Shown here: in pieces, positions 6,913-13,962 of the stretch
How the letters are laid out: each line of letters starts with the position of its first letter
Numbering within the stretch: position 1 is the first letter of the stretch
Source: Pseudomonadota bacterium
GTDB lineage: Bacteria; Pseudomonadota; Gammaproteobacteria; Burkholderiales; Rhodocyclaceae
Reading direction: 5' to 3'
Length of the DNA stretch: 15,410 nucleotides
Assembly (NCBI GenBank): GCA_023459095.1
Contig: JAEWVQ010000326.1
Span: forward strand, 1 to 15,410
The notes under the pieces: generated by a model
The model's input: only the letters and a program-made list of their open reading frames with translations
What the model was told of the DNA's origin: nothing
Database searches by the model: none
Translations under genes and position numbers: made by a program

Positions 6913-7557
6913 ATGAAAGTACCGAAAGCCCAGGTCGCGGCCCACCGCGAGCGCATCATCGACACTGCCCTGCAGCTGTTCCGCGCGCACGGCTTCGACG
7001 GCGTCGGCGTGGCCGAGCTGATGAAGCAGGCCGGCCTCACCCACGGCGGCTTCTACGGCCACTTCGCGTCCAAGGAAGCGCTTGCCGCGGAGTGCTGCAG
7101 CACCGGCCTCGCGCGCATGGCGGACAAATGGCGACGGGTGCCGCAGCGCCATCCGCAAGCGCCGCTGGCGGCGATGATGCGGCGCTATCTCACCCTGCAG
7201 CACCGCGACGATCCCGGCAACGGCTGCCCGCTGCCCGCTCTCGCCGTGGATGTGGCGCGCCAGTCGCCGGCAGTGCGCCACGCTTTCACCGCGGCGCTGC
7301 GGCCCTTCATCGACCTGCTCAGCGACTGGCAGCCCGCCGGCGACGCAGACGGCGAGGACAATCCCGACGCCGTGCGCCGCCGCCGCGCGCTCGCCACGCT
7401 GGCGGCGATGGTCGGCGCGATGGTGCTGGCGCGCGCGGTCGATGACGACGGCCTCGCCGCCGAGATCCTCGACGCCACCGCCCGGACCCACGCTCCCGTC
7501 GCAGCGGCGGCAGCGACCACCGACGCGGCGGCCGCCATGGCGCCGCCGGATAGCTAA
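6913..7557 (+). CDS. TetR-family transcriptional regulator
   Basis: This is a 214-residue protein with a TetR N-terminal DNA-binding domain. Helix 1 is RERIIDTALQLFRAHGFDG (12-30). The helix-turn-helix is VGVAELMKQAGLTHGGFYGHF (31-51), ending in FASKEAL, a family signature. The ligand-binding part includes GNGCPLPALAVDVARQ, typical of a TetR subgroup that often sits beside oxidoreductase or transporter genes. The C-terminal 25 residues are Ala-rich and probably disordered. It is transcribed away from the MaoC-MFS pair across a 166-bp gap containing the doubled palindromic site, so auto-repression and control of the pair are likely. The inducer is unknown. The ribosome-binding site is weak (GCGGA), but the start fits the family length. 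Confidence 0.88.
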   Translation: MKVPKAQVAAHRERIIDTALQLFRAHGFDGVGVAELMKQAGLTHGGFYGHFASKEALAAECCSTGLARMADKWRRVPQRHPQAPLAAMMRRYLTLQHRDDPGNGCPLPALAVDVARQSPAVRHAFTAALRPFIDLLSDWQPAGDADGEDNPDAVRRRRALATLAAMVGAMVLARAVDDDGLAAEILDATARTHAPVAAAAATTDAAAAMAPPDS

Positions 7558-7631
7558 GCAGTTTTTCTTCGTTCCCGCCGCCCTGCGAGGTGCCCATACT
7601 CGGCTCGACCACCTGATCCGAGGCCTCCACC

Positions 7632-8261
7632 ATGGCAAGCACGCTGATCGTTCCGGGGCTGCACGGCAGCGGCCCCGCCCACTGGCAGAGCTGGCTCGAA
7701 GCCCTGCTCCCCGATGCCCGCCGCGTCCATCAGGACGACTGGTCCTGCCCCGCACTGCCGGCGTGGGCCGAGCGCGTCACCGCCGAAATCGACCACGCCC
7801 ACGGCCCGGTGCTGCTGGTGGCGCACAGCTTCGGTTGCCTCGCCTCGGCGGTGGCCGCCGCCCGCCGCCCGCAGCGCGTCGCCGGCCTGCTGCTGGTGGC
7901 CCCCGCCGACCCCGACAAGTTCGGTGTCGCCGCCACGCTGCCGGCCACACCCTTCGCCGTGCCCAGCCTGGTGGTGGCCAGCACCAACGACCCCTGGGTG
8001 GGGCTCGGCACCGCCCGCGCCTGGGCGCAGCGCTGGGGCAGCCGCCTGGTCAATGTCGGCGCCAAAGGCCACATCAACACCGACGCCGGCTTCGGCCCCT
8101 GGCCGGAAGGCCACGCCTTGTACGAATCGCTGGCCCAGGCGGCCACCCTCCGCACACCGCGCCCCTCGACGCTGCGCGCGCCCTTGCCGCGCCGTGCGGA
8201 ACTGGCCCTGCCGCCGGCCGCGCCCTCCTTTCTGCGCGGCGGCCTCGCCGCACCGCACTGA
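7632..8261 (+). CDS. RBBP9/YdeN-type alpha/beta serine hydrolase
   Basis: This 209-residue protein begins directly with the core strand TLIVPGLHGSGPAHWQSWLE, the hallmark of the RBBP9/YdeN family. The triad is Ser66 in VAHSFGC, Asp120 in ASTNDPW and His147 in AKGHINTDAGFG, the last also a family signature. The family domain ends near residue 170. Residues 171-209 are an extra Pro/Arg/Ala-rich tail with no recognisable fold. The substrate is unknown for most bacterial members. It precedes the peroxiredoxin by 41 bp on the same strand, so co-transcription is likely. The start is ATG 7632, with CGAGG eight bases upstream. A possible role in the sulfur-starvation response is inferred only from the neighbours. 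Confidence 0.85.
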   Translation: MASTLIVPGLHGSGPAHWQSWLEALLPDARRVHQDDWSCPALPAWAERVTAEIDHAHGPVLLVAHSFGCLASAVAAARRPQRVAGLLLVAPADPDKFGVAATLPATPFAVPSLVVASTNDPWVGLGTARAWAQRWGSRLVNVGAKGHINTDAGFGPWPEGHALYESLAQAATLRTPRPSTLRAPLPRRAELALPPAAPSFLRGGLAAPH

Positions 8262-8302
8262 CCCCCGCCCGGTCCCCATACCATCACCGCCAGGACACCA
8301 CC

Positions 8303-8938
8303 ATGAGCCTCAAACTCGGCGACACCGCCCCCGATTTCGAACAGGACTCCTCCGTCGGCCCCATCCGCTTCCACGAATGGCTCGGCGACAGCTGGGGCGT
8401 GCTGTTCTCCCACCCCGCCGACTTCACTCCGGTGTGCACCACCGAACTGGGCCTCACCGCGAAGCTCAAGGACGAATTCGCACGGCGCAACGTGAAGGCG
8501 ATCGCGCTCTCGGTCGATCCGGTCGATTCGCACCTGCGCTGGATCGGCGACATCGAGGACACCCAGCGCACCACGGTGAACTTCCCCATCCTCGCCGACG
8601 CCGACCGCAAGGTCTCGCTGCTCTACGACCTCATCCACCCCAACGCCAGCACCACCGCCACGGTGCGCGCGCTGTTCGTCATCGACCCGCAGAAGAAGGT
8701 GCGCCTGACCATCACCTACCCGGCCAGCACCGGGCGCAATTTCGACGAGATCCTGCGCGTGATCGATTCCCTGCAGCTCACCGACCGCCACCTGGTGGCC
8801 ACACCCGGCAACTGGCAGCACGGCGACGAGGTCGTGATCGTGCCCGCCCTGCAGGACGAAGCCGAAATCGCCCGCCGCTTTCCCAAGGGCTACCGCGCCG
8901 TGCGCCCCTATCTGCGCCTGACGCCGCAGCCGGAGTGA
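8303..8938 (+). CDS. lsfA: 1-Cys peroxiredoxin, LsfA/Prx6 type
   Basis: This 211-residue protein matches the Prx6 class in length and order. The peroxidatic Cys45 is in HPADFTPVCTTE. The conserved Arg region is in the central domain. The C-terminal dimerisation segment includes DSLQLTDRHLVATPGNWQHG. Cys45 is the only cysteine, so this is a true 1-Cys enzyme that needs an external thiol or other reductant. It reduces hydrogen peroxide and organic hydroperoxides in the cytoplasm. In pseudomonads the homologue LsfA is induced by sulfate limitation and is linked to sulfonate (ssu) genes. Here ssuE- and ssuA-like genes lie 5 kb away, which supports the LsfA assignment, though the symbol rests on family resemblance. 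The Shine-Dalgarno AGGA lies seven bases before ATG 8303. Confidence 0.85.
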   Translation: MSLKLGDTAPDFEQDSSVGPIRFHEWLGDSWGVLFSHPADFTPVCTTELGLTAKLKDEFARRNVKAIALSVDPVDSHLRWIGDIEDTQRTTVNFPILADADRKVSLLYDLIHPNASTTATVRALFVIDPQKKVRLTITYPASTGRNFDEILRVIDSLQLTDRHLVATPGNWQHGDEVVIVPALQDEAEIARRFPKGYRAVRPYLRLTPQPE

Positions 8939-8957
8939 CCCGGCACGGCCGCCACAC

Positions 8958-8987
8958 GCGCCGGGGGCAGCCGCTCTCCGGCGCTTT
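8958..8987 (+). terminator. Candidate intrinsic terminator after the peroxiredoxin
   Basis: GCGCCGG (8958-8964) pairs with CCGGCGC (8978-8984). Further G-C and G-U pairs can extend the stem inward to about 10 bp. It is followed by a short TTT. It lies 20 bp after the peroxiredoxin stop and just before the promoter of the ArsR gene, the expected place to separate the two units. The short T-run keeps confidence moderate. Confidence 0.45.
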
Positions 8988-8994
8988 GCCATGC

Positions 8995-9023
8995 TTGTTT
9001 ATATCGAAAATCTGCGATATAAA
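8995..9023 (+). promoter_or_regulatory. Promoter and overlapping inverted-repeat operator of the ArsR-OYE unit
   Basis: A -35-like TTGTTT (8995-9000), a 17-bp spacer and a -10 TATAAA (9018-9023) form a good sigma-70 promoter. TTTATATCG (8998-9006) is the exact reverse complement of CGATATAAA (9015-9023), separated by 8 bp. The repeat therefore spans the promoter from the -35 through the -10. ATATCG..CGATAT-type sites are common for ArsR-family repressors, so binding of the downstream ArsR protein here is likely. The AT-rich patch stands out sharply from its surroundings. Confidence 0.7.
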
Positions 9024-9065
9024 TTTCGCCGATTCCCGATAAACCCCGCAACGGCGGTTCCGCCC

Positions 9066-9359
9066 ATGGACATCGACGAGATCATCAAGGCCCTGGCCAA
9101 CCCGGTGCGGCGCGAGATCCTGCACTGGCTCAAGGAGCCGGAGAAGCACTTCGCCGACCAGCAGCACCCGCTCGAAGTCGGCGTCTGCGCCGGCATGTTC
9201 GAGCGCTGCGGGCTGTCGCAATCGACGGTGTCCGCCCACCTCGCCACCCTGCAGCGCGCCGGGCTGGTGAGCACGCGGCGCATCGGCCAGTGGATCTTCT
9301 ACAAGCGCAACGAAGCAACCATCGCCGCCTTCCTGCGCCGCATCGGCGACGAGCTGTAA
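9066..9359 (+). CDS. ArsR-family regulator (Cys-pair, linked to an Old Yellow Enzyme)
   Basis: This is a 97-residue winged-helix protein. N-terminal helices are DEIIKALANPVRREILHWLK, the recognition region is GLSQSTVSAHLATLQRAGLV (49-68), and the wing is RRIGQWIFYKRN. It lacks the classical CXC metal site of ArsR/SmtB. Instead it has C41 and C48 (GVCAGMFERCGLSQ) just before the recognition helices, positions that could sense electrophiles or oxidants (inference). I place the start at ATG 9066, which gives the family length and puts the promoter/operator upstream. The longer frame from 8991 would translate across the operator. The Shine-Dalgarno is weak. The OYE gene follows 50 bp downstream on the same strand, so the two probably form one autoregulated unit. 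Confidence 0.85.
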   Translation: MDIDEIIKALANPVRREILHWLKEPEKHFADQQHPLEVGVCAGMFERCGLSQSTVSAHLATLQRAGLVSTRRIGQWIFYKRNEATIAAFLRRIGDEL

Positions 9360-9409
9360 GCCGGGCGCGCCCACCCCTGCATTTCCTGCCCCCCACCACG
9401 GAGAGTTCC

Positions 9410-10522
9410 ATGCCCAGCCTGTTCGACGCTTTCACCGCCGGCGAGCTCGCCCTCGCCAACCGCATCGTCATGGCCCCGCTGACCCGCAACCGCTCGCCCA
9501 ACGCGGTGCCGGGCGCGCTCACCGCCACTTACTACGCCCAACGCGCAAGCGCCGGCCTGCTGATTTCGGAGGCGACCGCGATCAGCCACCAGGGCCAGGG
9601 CTATGCCGACGTGCCCGGCCTCTATGCGCCGGAGCAGATTGCCGGCTGGAAGGCGGTCACCGCCGCGGTGCATGCCGCGGGCGGCAAGATCGTCGCCCAG
9701 CTGTGGCACGTCGGCCGTGTCTCCCACCACTCGCTGCAGCCGGACGGCGGTGCGCCGGTGGCGCCCTCGGCGATCCGCGCCAAGACCAAGACCTATCTGC
9801 TCAACGCCGACGGCAGCGGCGGCTTCGTGCCGGCGTCCGAGCCGCGCGCGCTCGCCCTCGACGAACTGCCGGGCATCGTCGCCGACTTCCGCCGCGCCGC
9901 GCGCGCCGCGATCGAAGCCGGCTTCGACGGCGTGGAGGTCCATGCCGCCAACGGCTACCTGATCGACCAGTTCCTGCGCGCGGGCAGCAACCAGCGCACC
10001 GACGCCTACGGCGGCAGCATCGAGAACCGCGCCCGACTGCTGGTCGAGGTCATGGATGCGATCTGCGCCGAGATCGGCGCCGGGCGCACCGGCATCCGCA
10101 TCTCGCCGGTGACGCCGGCGAACGACGTCGCCGACCCCGACCCGCAGCCGCTGTTCACCCACGTCGTCGAGCAACTCGCAAAGTGGCCGCTCGCCTACGT
10201 CCATGTGATCGAAGGCGCCACCGGCGCCGCGCGCGACTACCAGCAGGGCGACACGCCCTTCGACTACGCCGCGCTGCGCGCCGCCTACGCGCGCGCCGGC
10301 GGCCGTGCGGCGTGGATGGTGAACAACGGCTACGACCGCGCGCTCGCCGAAGCCGCGGTGGCCGAAGGCCGCGCCGACCTGGTCGCGTTCGGCAAACCCT
10401 TCATCTCCAACCCCGATCTGGTGCAGCGCCTGCGCGACAACGCCACGCTCAACCCGTGGGACACCGCCACCTTCTACGGCGGCGGCGCGAAGGGCTACAC
10501 CGACTATCCGGCGCTCGCCTGA
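9410..10522 (+). CDS. Old Yellow Enzyme-family NAD(P)H:flavin oxidoreductase (NemA/XenA/B-like)
   Basis: This 370-residue protein is a complete FMN-dependent TIM barrel of the classical OYE class. Visible are MAPLTRNR (FMN-binding Thr24), QLWHVGRVSH (active-site region), and the substrate-binding pair His178/Asn181 in EVHAANGYLIDQF with the proton-donor-position Tyr183. The RTDAYGGSIENR signature follows, and phosphate-binding segments lie near the C-terminus (ADLVAFGKPFISNPDL). Such enzymes reduce activated C=C bonds of alpha,beta-unsaturated carbonyls, as well as maleimides, nitrate esters and nitro-aromatics, in the cytoplasm. The preceding ArsR gene and its operator suggest substrate-responsive induction. 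The start is ATG 9410, with GGAGAG four bases upstream. A strong terminator follows the gene. Confidence 0.92.
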   Translation: MPSLFDAFTAGELALANRIVMAPLTRNRSPNAVPGALTATYYAQRASAGLLISEATAISHQGQGYADVPGLYAPEQIAGWKAVTAAVHAAGGKIVAQLWHVGRVSHHSLQPDGGAPVAPSAIRAKTKTYLLNADGSGGFVPASEPRALALDELPGIVADFRRAARAAIEAGFDGVEVHAANGYLIDQFLRAGSNQRTDAYGGSIENRARLLVEVMDAICAEIGAGRTGIRISPVTPANDVADPDPQPLFTHVVEQLAKWPLAYVHVIEGATGAARDYQQGDTPFDYAALRAAYARAGGRAAWMVNNGYDRALAEAAVAEGRADLVAFGKPFISNPDLVQRLRDNATLNPWDTATFYGGGAKGYTDYPALA

Positions 10523-10541
10523 CGCGGCAGGCAAAAGCACA

Positions 10542-10583
10542 GGGAGCGGGTGGCGTCCGGGGCGCCACCCGCTCCCTTTTTTT
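10542..10583 (+). terminator. Strong intrinsic terminator after the OYE gene
   Basis: GGGAGCGGGTGGCG (10542-10555) is perfectly complementary to CGCCACCCGCTCCC (10563-10576), with a 7-base loop, followed by seven T residues (10577-10583). It ends transcription of the ArsR-OYE unit. On the minus strand the same hairpin is followed by TGTGCTTTT, so it may also help terminate the chemoreceptor transcript arriving from the right. Confidence 0.93.
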
Positions 10584-10647
10584 GGCCCTCACCGAGCCGG
10601 AACCGGCCCCGCTCCGCCCGCGCCATACCGACCGTGGGCAGTCGGAC

Positions 10648-12270
10648 TCAGCAGCGGAAACGCTCGACGATCGCCTTCAGCTCGCCGGCGACGCGCTCCG
10701 CGTCCTTCGCCGCGTCGGCGGTGCCGTTCATCGCCGCGCTGGTCTCCTCGACCATCTGCGCGATGCTCTCGACCTGCTGCGAAATCAGCGTGCTGGCGGT
10801 GCTCTGCTCGCGGGTCGCCTGGGCCACCTCGCGGATCCGCTCCAGGGTCGCGTCGGCCTCCTGGTGGATGGCGTTGAGCGACAGCGCGGCGTCACGCGCC
10901 AGCCCCACGCCATGCGCCACCTGCGGCAGCACGCCGTCGATCGCATCCACCGCGCTGCCGGTTTCGTGCTGGATCGCGCCGATCATCTCGCCGATCTTCA
11001 CCGTGGCCGACGCCGTCCGCTCGGCCAGACCGCGCACCTCGTCGGCGACCACGGCGAAGCCCCGCCCCTGTTCGCCCGCACGCGCGGCCTCGATCGCGGC
11101 ATTGAGCGCGAGCAGGTTGGTCTGCGCCGCAATCTCGCGGATCACCCCGGTCACCGTCGAGATCTCGCCGGCGCGCGCTTCGAGCGAGCGGATCGTGTCC
11201 GCCGCCGCGGTCACCGCCACCGAAATCTTCTCGATTTCGTCGGCCGCCGCGCTCACCGTGCGCTCGCCCTCGCCCGCCCGCGCGGCGGCCACCGAGGAGC
11301 GCTGCTCGGTGTCGTGGGCGCTGTCGGAAATGTGGTTGATGCTCACCGTCATCTCCTCCACCGCCGCGGCCATCGCCGCGGTCGCGTCGGACTGGGTGCG
11401 CGCCGCGCGCGCCACCTGGTCGACCGCCACGGCGATGTTCGCCGAGCTGGTATCGAGCGCGTGCGCATTGTCGCTGACCCCGGCCACCATGCCGCGCAGC
11501 CCGGCCATCATCCTTTCCAGCGAATCGAGCAGGCTGCCCGGGGGCACGTCGCCGACATGCATGGTCAGATCGCCCGCGCTCGCACGCTCCATGAGGTGCA
11601 TGGCCAGCCTGGGCTCGCCGCCGATCTGGCGGAAGATCGCGCGCGTGATGGTCAGCGCCGCCAGGCCGACGAGCAGGATCGCCACCCCGACGCCGATCGC
11701 CGCGCGCAGCAGCTCGGCCTGGAAGCGCTCGTTCAGATCGTCCATGTACAGCCCGGTGCCGATCACCCAGTCCCACGGCTTGAAGTGCTCGATGTAGTGC
11801 AGCTTCGGCACCTGGTCGGTGCCGCCCGGACGCGCCGTGTAGGTGTCGCGGAAACCGTTGCCGCTGAGCGCGGCCTCGATCAGCACCCGGATCACGTACT
11901 CGCCGGCCTTGTCCTTGCGGTCCCAGTGGCTGACGCCGACGTATTCGGGACGGATCGGATGCATGATGCCGAGCGCCTTGCTGTCGTAGATGTAGAAGTA
12001 CTCGCCGTCGAGAAAGCGCATGCCCTGGATGACCTTCGCCGCCCGCGCCTGCGCCTCCTCCTGCGTGAACTCGCCCTTCCGCGCGCGCTCGTGGAGGTCG
12101 GCGGCGGTGCTCGTCGCCAGTTGCACGGCGGAGCGCAGCACCGCCTTGCGGTCCTCCATCATCTGGCCGCGCAGATGCAGGACGTCGATCACCGACAGGC
12201 TGATCATGCCCGCCAGCGCGACCACCACGAGGACGATCAGCCGCCCCCTGAAACCGATTTTGTCGAACAT
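10648..12270 (-). CDS. Methyl-accepting chemotaxis protein with a single Cache domain
   Basis: This is a 540-residue transmembrane receptor. TM1 covers about 9-30 and a periplasmic single Cache (sCache_2-type) domain about 35-185, with FLDGEYFYIYD and the closing HFKPWDWVIGTGLYMDDL. TM2 covers about 188-210, HAMP about 211-265, and the long coiled-coil signalling domain the rest to residue 540. The highly conserved hairpin tip EIAAQTNLLALNAAIEAARA and GRGFAVVADEVRGLAERT are present, so it should couple to CheW/CheA. sCache_2 domains often bind small organic acids, but the ligand cannot be read here. The C-terminus (ERFRC) has no CheR-tethering pentapeptide. The start at 12270 is fixed by GAGGGAG five bases upstream; the longer frame to 12372 runs into the leader. 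No other chemotaxis gene is in the window. Confidence 0.92.
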   Translation of the reverse strand: MFDKIGFRGRLIVLVVVALAGMISLSVIDVLHLRGQMMEDRKAVLRSAVQLATSTAADLHERARKGEFTQEEAQARAAKVIQGMRFLDGEYFYIYDSKALGIMHPIRPEYVGVSHWDRKDKAGEYVIRVLIEAALSGNGFRDTYTARPGGTDQVPKLHYIEHFKPWDWVIGTGLYMDDLNERFQAELLRAAIGVGVAILLVGLAALTITRAIFRQIGGEPRLAMHLMERASAGDLTMHVGDVPPGSLLDSLERMMAGLRGMVAGVSDNAHALDTSSANIAVAVDQVARAARTQSDATAAMAAAVEEMTVSINHISDSAHDTEQRSSVAAARAGEGERTVSAAADEIEKISVAVTAAADTIRSLEARAGEISTVTGVIREIAAQTNLLALNAAIEAARAGEQGRGFAVVADEVRGLAERTASATVKIGEMIGAIQHETGSAVDAIDGVLPQVAHGVGLARDAALSLNAIHQEADATLERIREVAQATREQSTASTLISQQVESIAQMVEETSAAMNGTADAAKDAERVAGELKAIVERFRC

Positions 12271-12393
12271 GAAAGCTCCCTCGGCGCATGGAAGGTCATT
12301 GATTTTCGGAACCGCACGATGCGGCGCGCGCCGGCCCCGTTCCCGGGTTCGCTGGGACGCACGTTCGTCCATCCTTCTCGTCTGCCGCTTCCG

Positions 12394-12420
12394 CTAACGG
12401 CCGGAAATCGACAAACCTGA
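12394..12420 (-). promoter_or_regulatory. Sigma-28 (FliA) promoter of the chemoreceptor gene
   Basis: Read on the minus strand: TCAGGTTT (12420-12413), an 11-bp spacer, then GCCGTTAG (12401-12394). This closely follows the FliA pattern TAAAGTTT-N11-GCCGATAA in both half-sites and in spacing. It faces the chemoreceptor gene and would give a leader of about 115 bases before the start at 12270. It implies expression with the flagellar late class. Confidence 0.75.
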
Positions 12421-12508
12421 AGAGGATTTCCATTCTGCATGATGCCCTGCACAACGCCGCGGTGTTCTGTCGCGCCAGCGCGCGCTGGCCGGGAGACCGA
12501 CGCGCCGC

Positions 12509-12514
12509 GATAAT
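12509..12514 (+). promoter_or_regulatory. Possible -10 element for the SpeE-like gene
   Basis: GATAAT lies 26 bp before ATG 12541 in the 270-bp gap between divergent genes. No convincing -35 sits 16-18 bp upstream. The rest of the gap holds the FliA promoter and leader of the chemoreceptor and no other clear signal. Confidence 0.3.
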
Positions 12515-12540
12515 GCGCAGCCCTCCTTCGCCGCGTCCTC

Positions 12541-13935
12541 ATGAGCCCCGACGCCCTCCCCCCGCCCCCGCGTGCCGCGCTCCCCGCGGCCATCCTGTTC
12601 GGCATGGTGTTCGTCGAGGGCTTCTCTTCGCTCGGAGCCGAGATCGTCGCGCTGCGCCGGCTGGTGCCCCACGTCGGCAGCGCGATCACCGTGACCGCAC
12701 CGACGATCGGCCTCTTCCTGCTCGCCCTGGCCCTCGGCTATCAGGCCGGCGGCCGCGTCGCCAGCGGCTTTCTGACCCGGGTGCGGCGCAACTTCCTGCG
12801 CGCCGCGGCGCTGATCGCCGTCGGTCTGTCGGGACCGGCGGTCGATGCGCTGTTCGCCCAGCTGCGCCCGGCGCCGCTCGCCTGGCTGGTTCTGGTCGGC
12901 GGCGTGCTGTGCCCGGTGGCCTGGCTGCTCGGCCAGACCGTGCCGGTGCTCACCAACCTGCTGCGCCACGAGCGCGCCGGCGCACGCAGCGGCGCGGCGC
13001 TGTACTGGTCTACGCTGGGCTCGTTTCTCGGCTCGGTGTCGCTGTCGGTCGCGGTCATGCAGTGGCTGGGGGTGGGCGCCGCAGTGCTGATCTGCGCCGG
13101 CCTGCTGCTCGCGCTGGTGCCCTTCATCCGCGAACCGGGGCGGCCGCTGGCGCCCGCGGCAGCGGCCAGCGCCCTCGTCGCCGGCGCCGCGCTGTTCGCC
13201 AACCTCGCCCTGCCACAGCAGATCGAAACCGCGTACGCCACCTACCGCGTCGCCGCCGCGCCGATCGCGGTGCTCGGCATGCGCGATCCGCAAGTGTTGT
13301 GGGTGAACAACTCGGTGGCGTCGATGATCGACCGCAGCGAGCCGCCGCGCTATACGCGCTACATCGAGCGCCTGCGCGCGCGCATCCGCGAGCTGGGCTG
13401 GCGCGACCGCCGCATCCTGGTGCTCGGCGCCGGCGGCTTCACGCTGTCGCACCGCACCACCGACAACGACTACCTGTACGTCGACATCGACCCCGCGATC
13501 TGCGACCTGGCCGAACGCGACCTGCTCGGCGAGCCGATCCGCGGCCGCTTCGTCGCCGCCGACGCGCGCCGCTTCGTGCTCGACACCGACGAGCACTTCG
13601 ACGCCGTGGTGGTCGATGCCTACAGCGCGCTCACCAGCATTCCCGCCCATCTGGTGACGCAGGAGTTCTGGCGCGACACCCGCCGCGTGCTCGCCCCCGA
13701 CGGCACGCTGTTCGCCAACCTGATCCTGGATGCGCGCCTCGCCTCGCCTTACGCCCGCAACCTGCTCGCCACCATCGAATCGGTGTATGGCCGCTGCGCG
13801 GTCGAGGTGCTGTTCCACGACCGCCCGCAGAGCAACGTGCTGGTGCAGTGCCACGCCGCAGCGCCGACGACGCCGCCCGAGCTCTACACCGACGAGCGCA
13901 ACCGCGCCGATTTGGACGTGCTGCGCGCGCCCTGA
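12541..13935 (+). CDS. Membrane protein fused to a spermidine-synthase-like domain
   Basis: This is a 464-residue protein with about seven hydrophobic segments in residues 15-225 (e.g. AILFGMVFVEGF, TIGLFLLALALGY, WLVLVGGVLCPVAWLL). A Rossmann-type SpeE-like domain follows from about 235 to 445. That domain has the nucleotide loop VLGAGGFTLS (294-303), the acidic strand end YVDIDP (313-318), AADAR (339-343) and VVDAYSALTSIPAHLVTQEFW (about 358-377). Soluble spermidine synthases have GGGDGG at the loop and DSTDP at the catalytic site. Here they read GAGGF and DAYSA, so true aminopropyltransferase activity is doubtful. The membrane-fused SpeE-like family is widespread but mostly uncharacterised. 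It has no operon partner on its strand. The start at ATG 12541 lacks a clear Shine-Dalgarno but directly precedes the first membrane segment. Confidence 0.83.
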   Translation: MSPDALPPPPRAALPAAILFGMVFVEGFSSLGAEIVALRRLVPHVGSAITVTAPTIGLFLLALALGYQAGGRVASGFLTRVRRNFLRAAALIAVGLSGPAVDALFAQLRPAPLAWLVLVGGVLCPVAWLLGQTVPVLTNLLRHERAGARSGAALYWSTLGSFLGSVSLSVAVMQWLGVGAAVLICAGLLLALVPFIREPGRPLAPAAAASALVAGAALFANLALPQQIETAYATYRVAAAPIAVLGMRDPQVLWVNNSVASMIDRSEPPRYTRYIERLRARIRELGWRDRRILVLGAGGFTLSHRTTDNDYLYVDIDPAICDLAERDLLGEPIRGRFVAADARRFVLDTDEHFDAVVVDAYSALTSIPAHLVTQEFWRDTRRVLAPDGTLFANLILDARLASPYARNLLATIESVYGRCAVEVLFHDRPQSNVLVQCHAAAPTTPPELYTDERNRADLDVLRAP

Positions 13936-13962
13936 AGCGGGACGCGCCCGGGCCCGCCACGC

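Noticed and set aside
8991..9065. N-terminal extension of the ArsR-family protein to the ATG at 8991
   Set aside because: It would be translated from within the promoter and inverted repeat; transcription from the -10 at 9018-9023 starts downstream of that ATG.
9703..12420. 905-codon open frame on the plus strand
   Set aside because: It runs across the OYE gene, its terminator and the antisense of the chemoreceptor. Its composition is Arg/His/Gly-rich and no start or domain is credible.
13936..13962. GC-rich inverted repeats between the SpeE-like gene and ssuE
   Set aside because: GCGGG/CCCGC gives only a 5-bp stem without T residues; not enough to call a terminator between these convergent genes.
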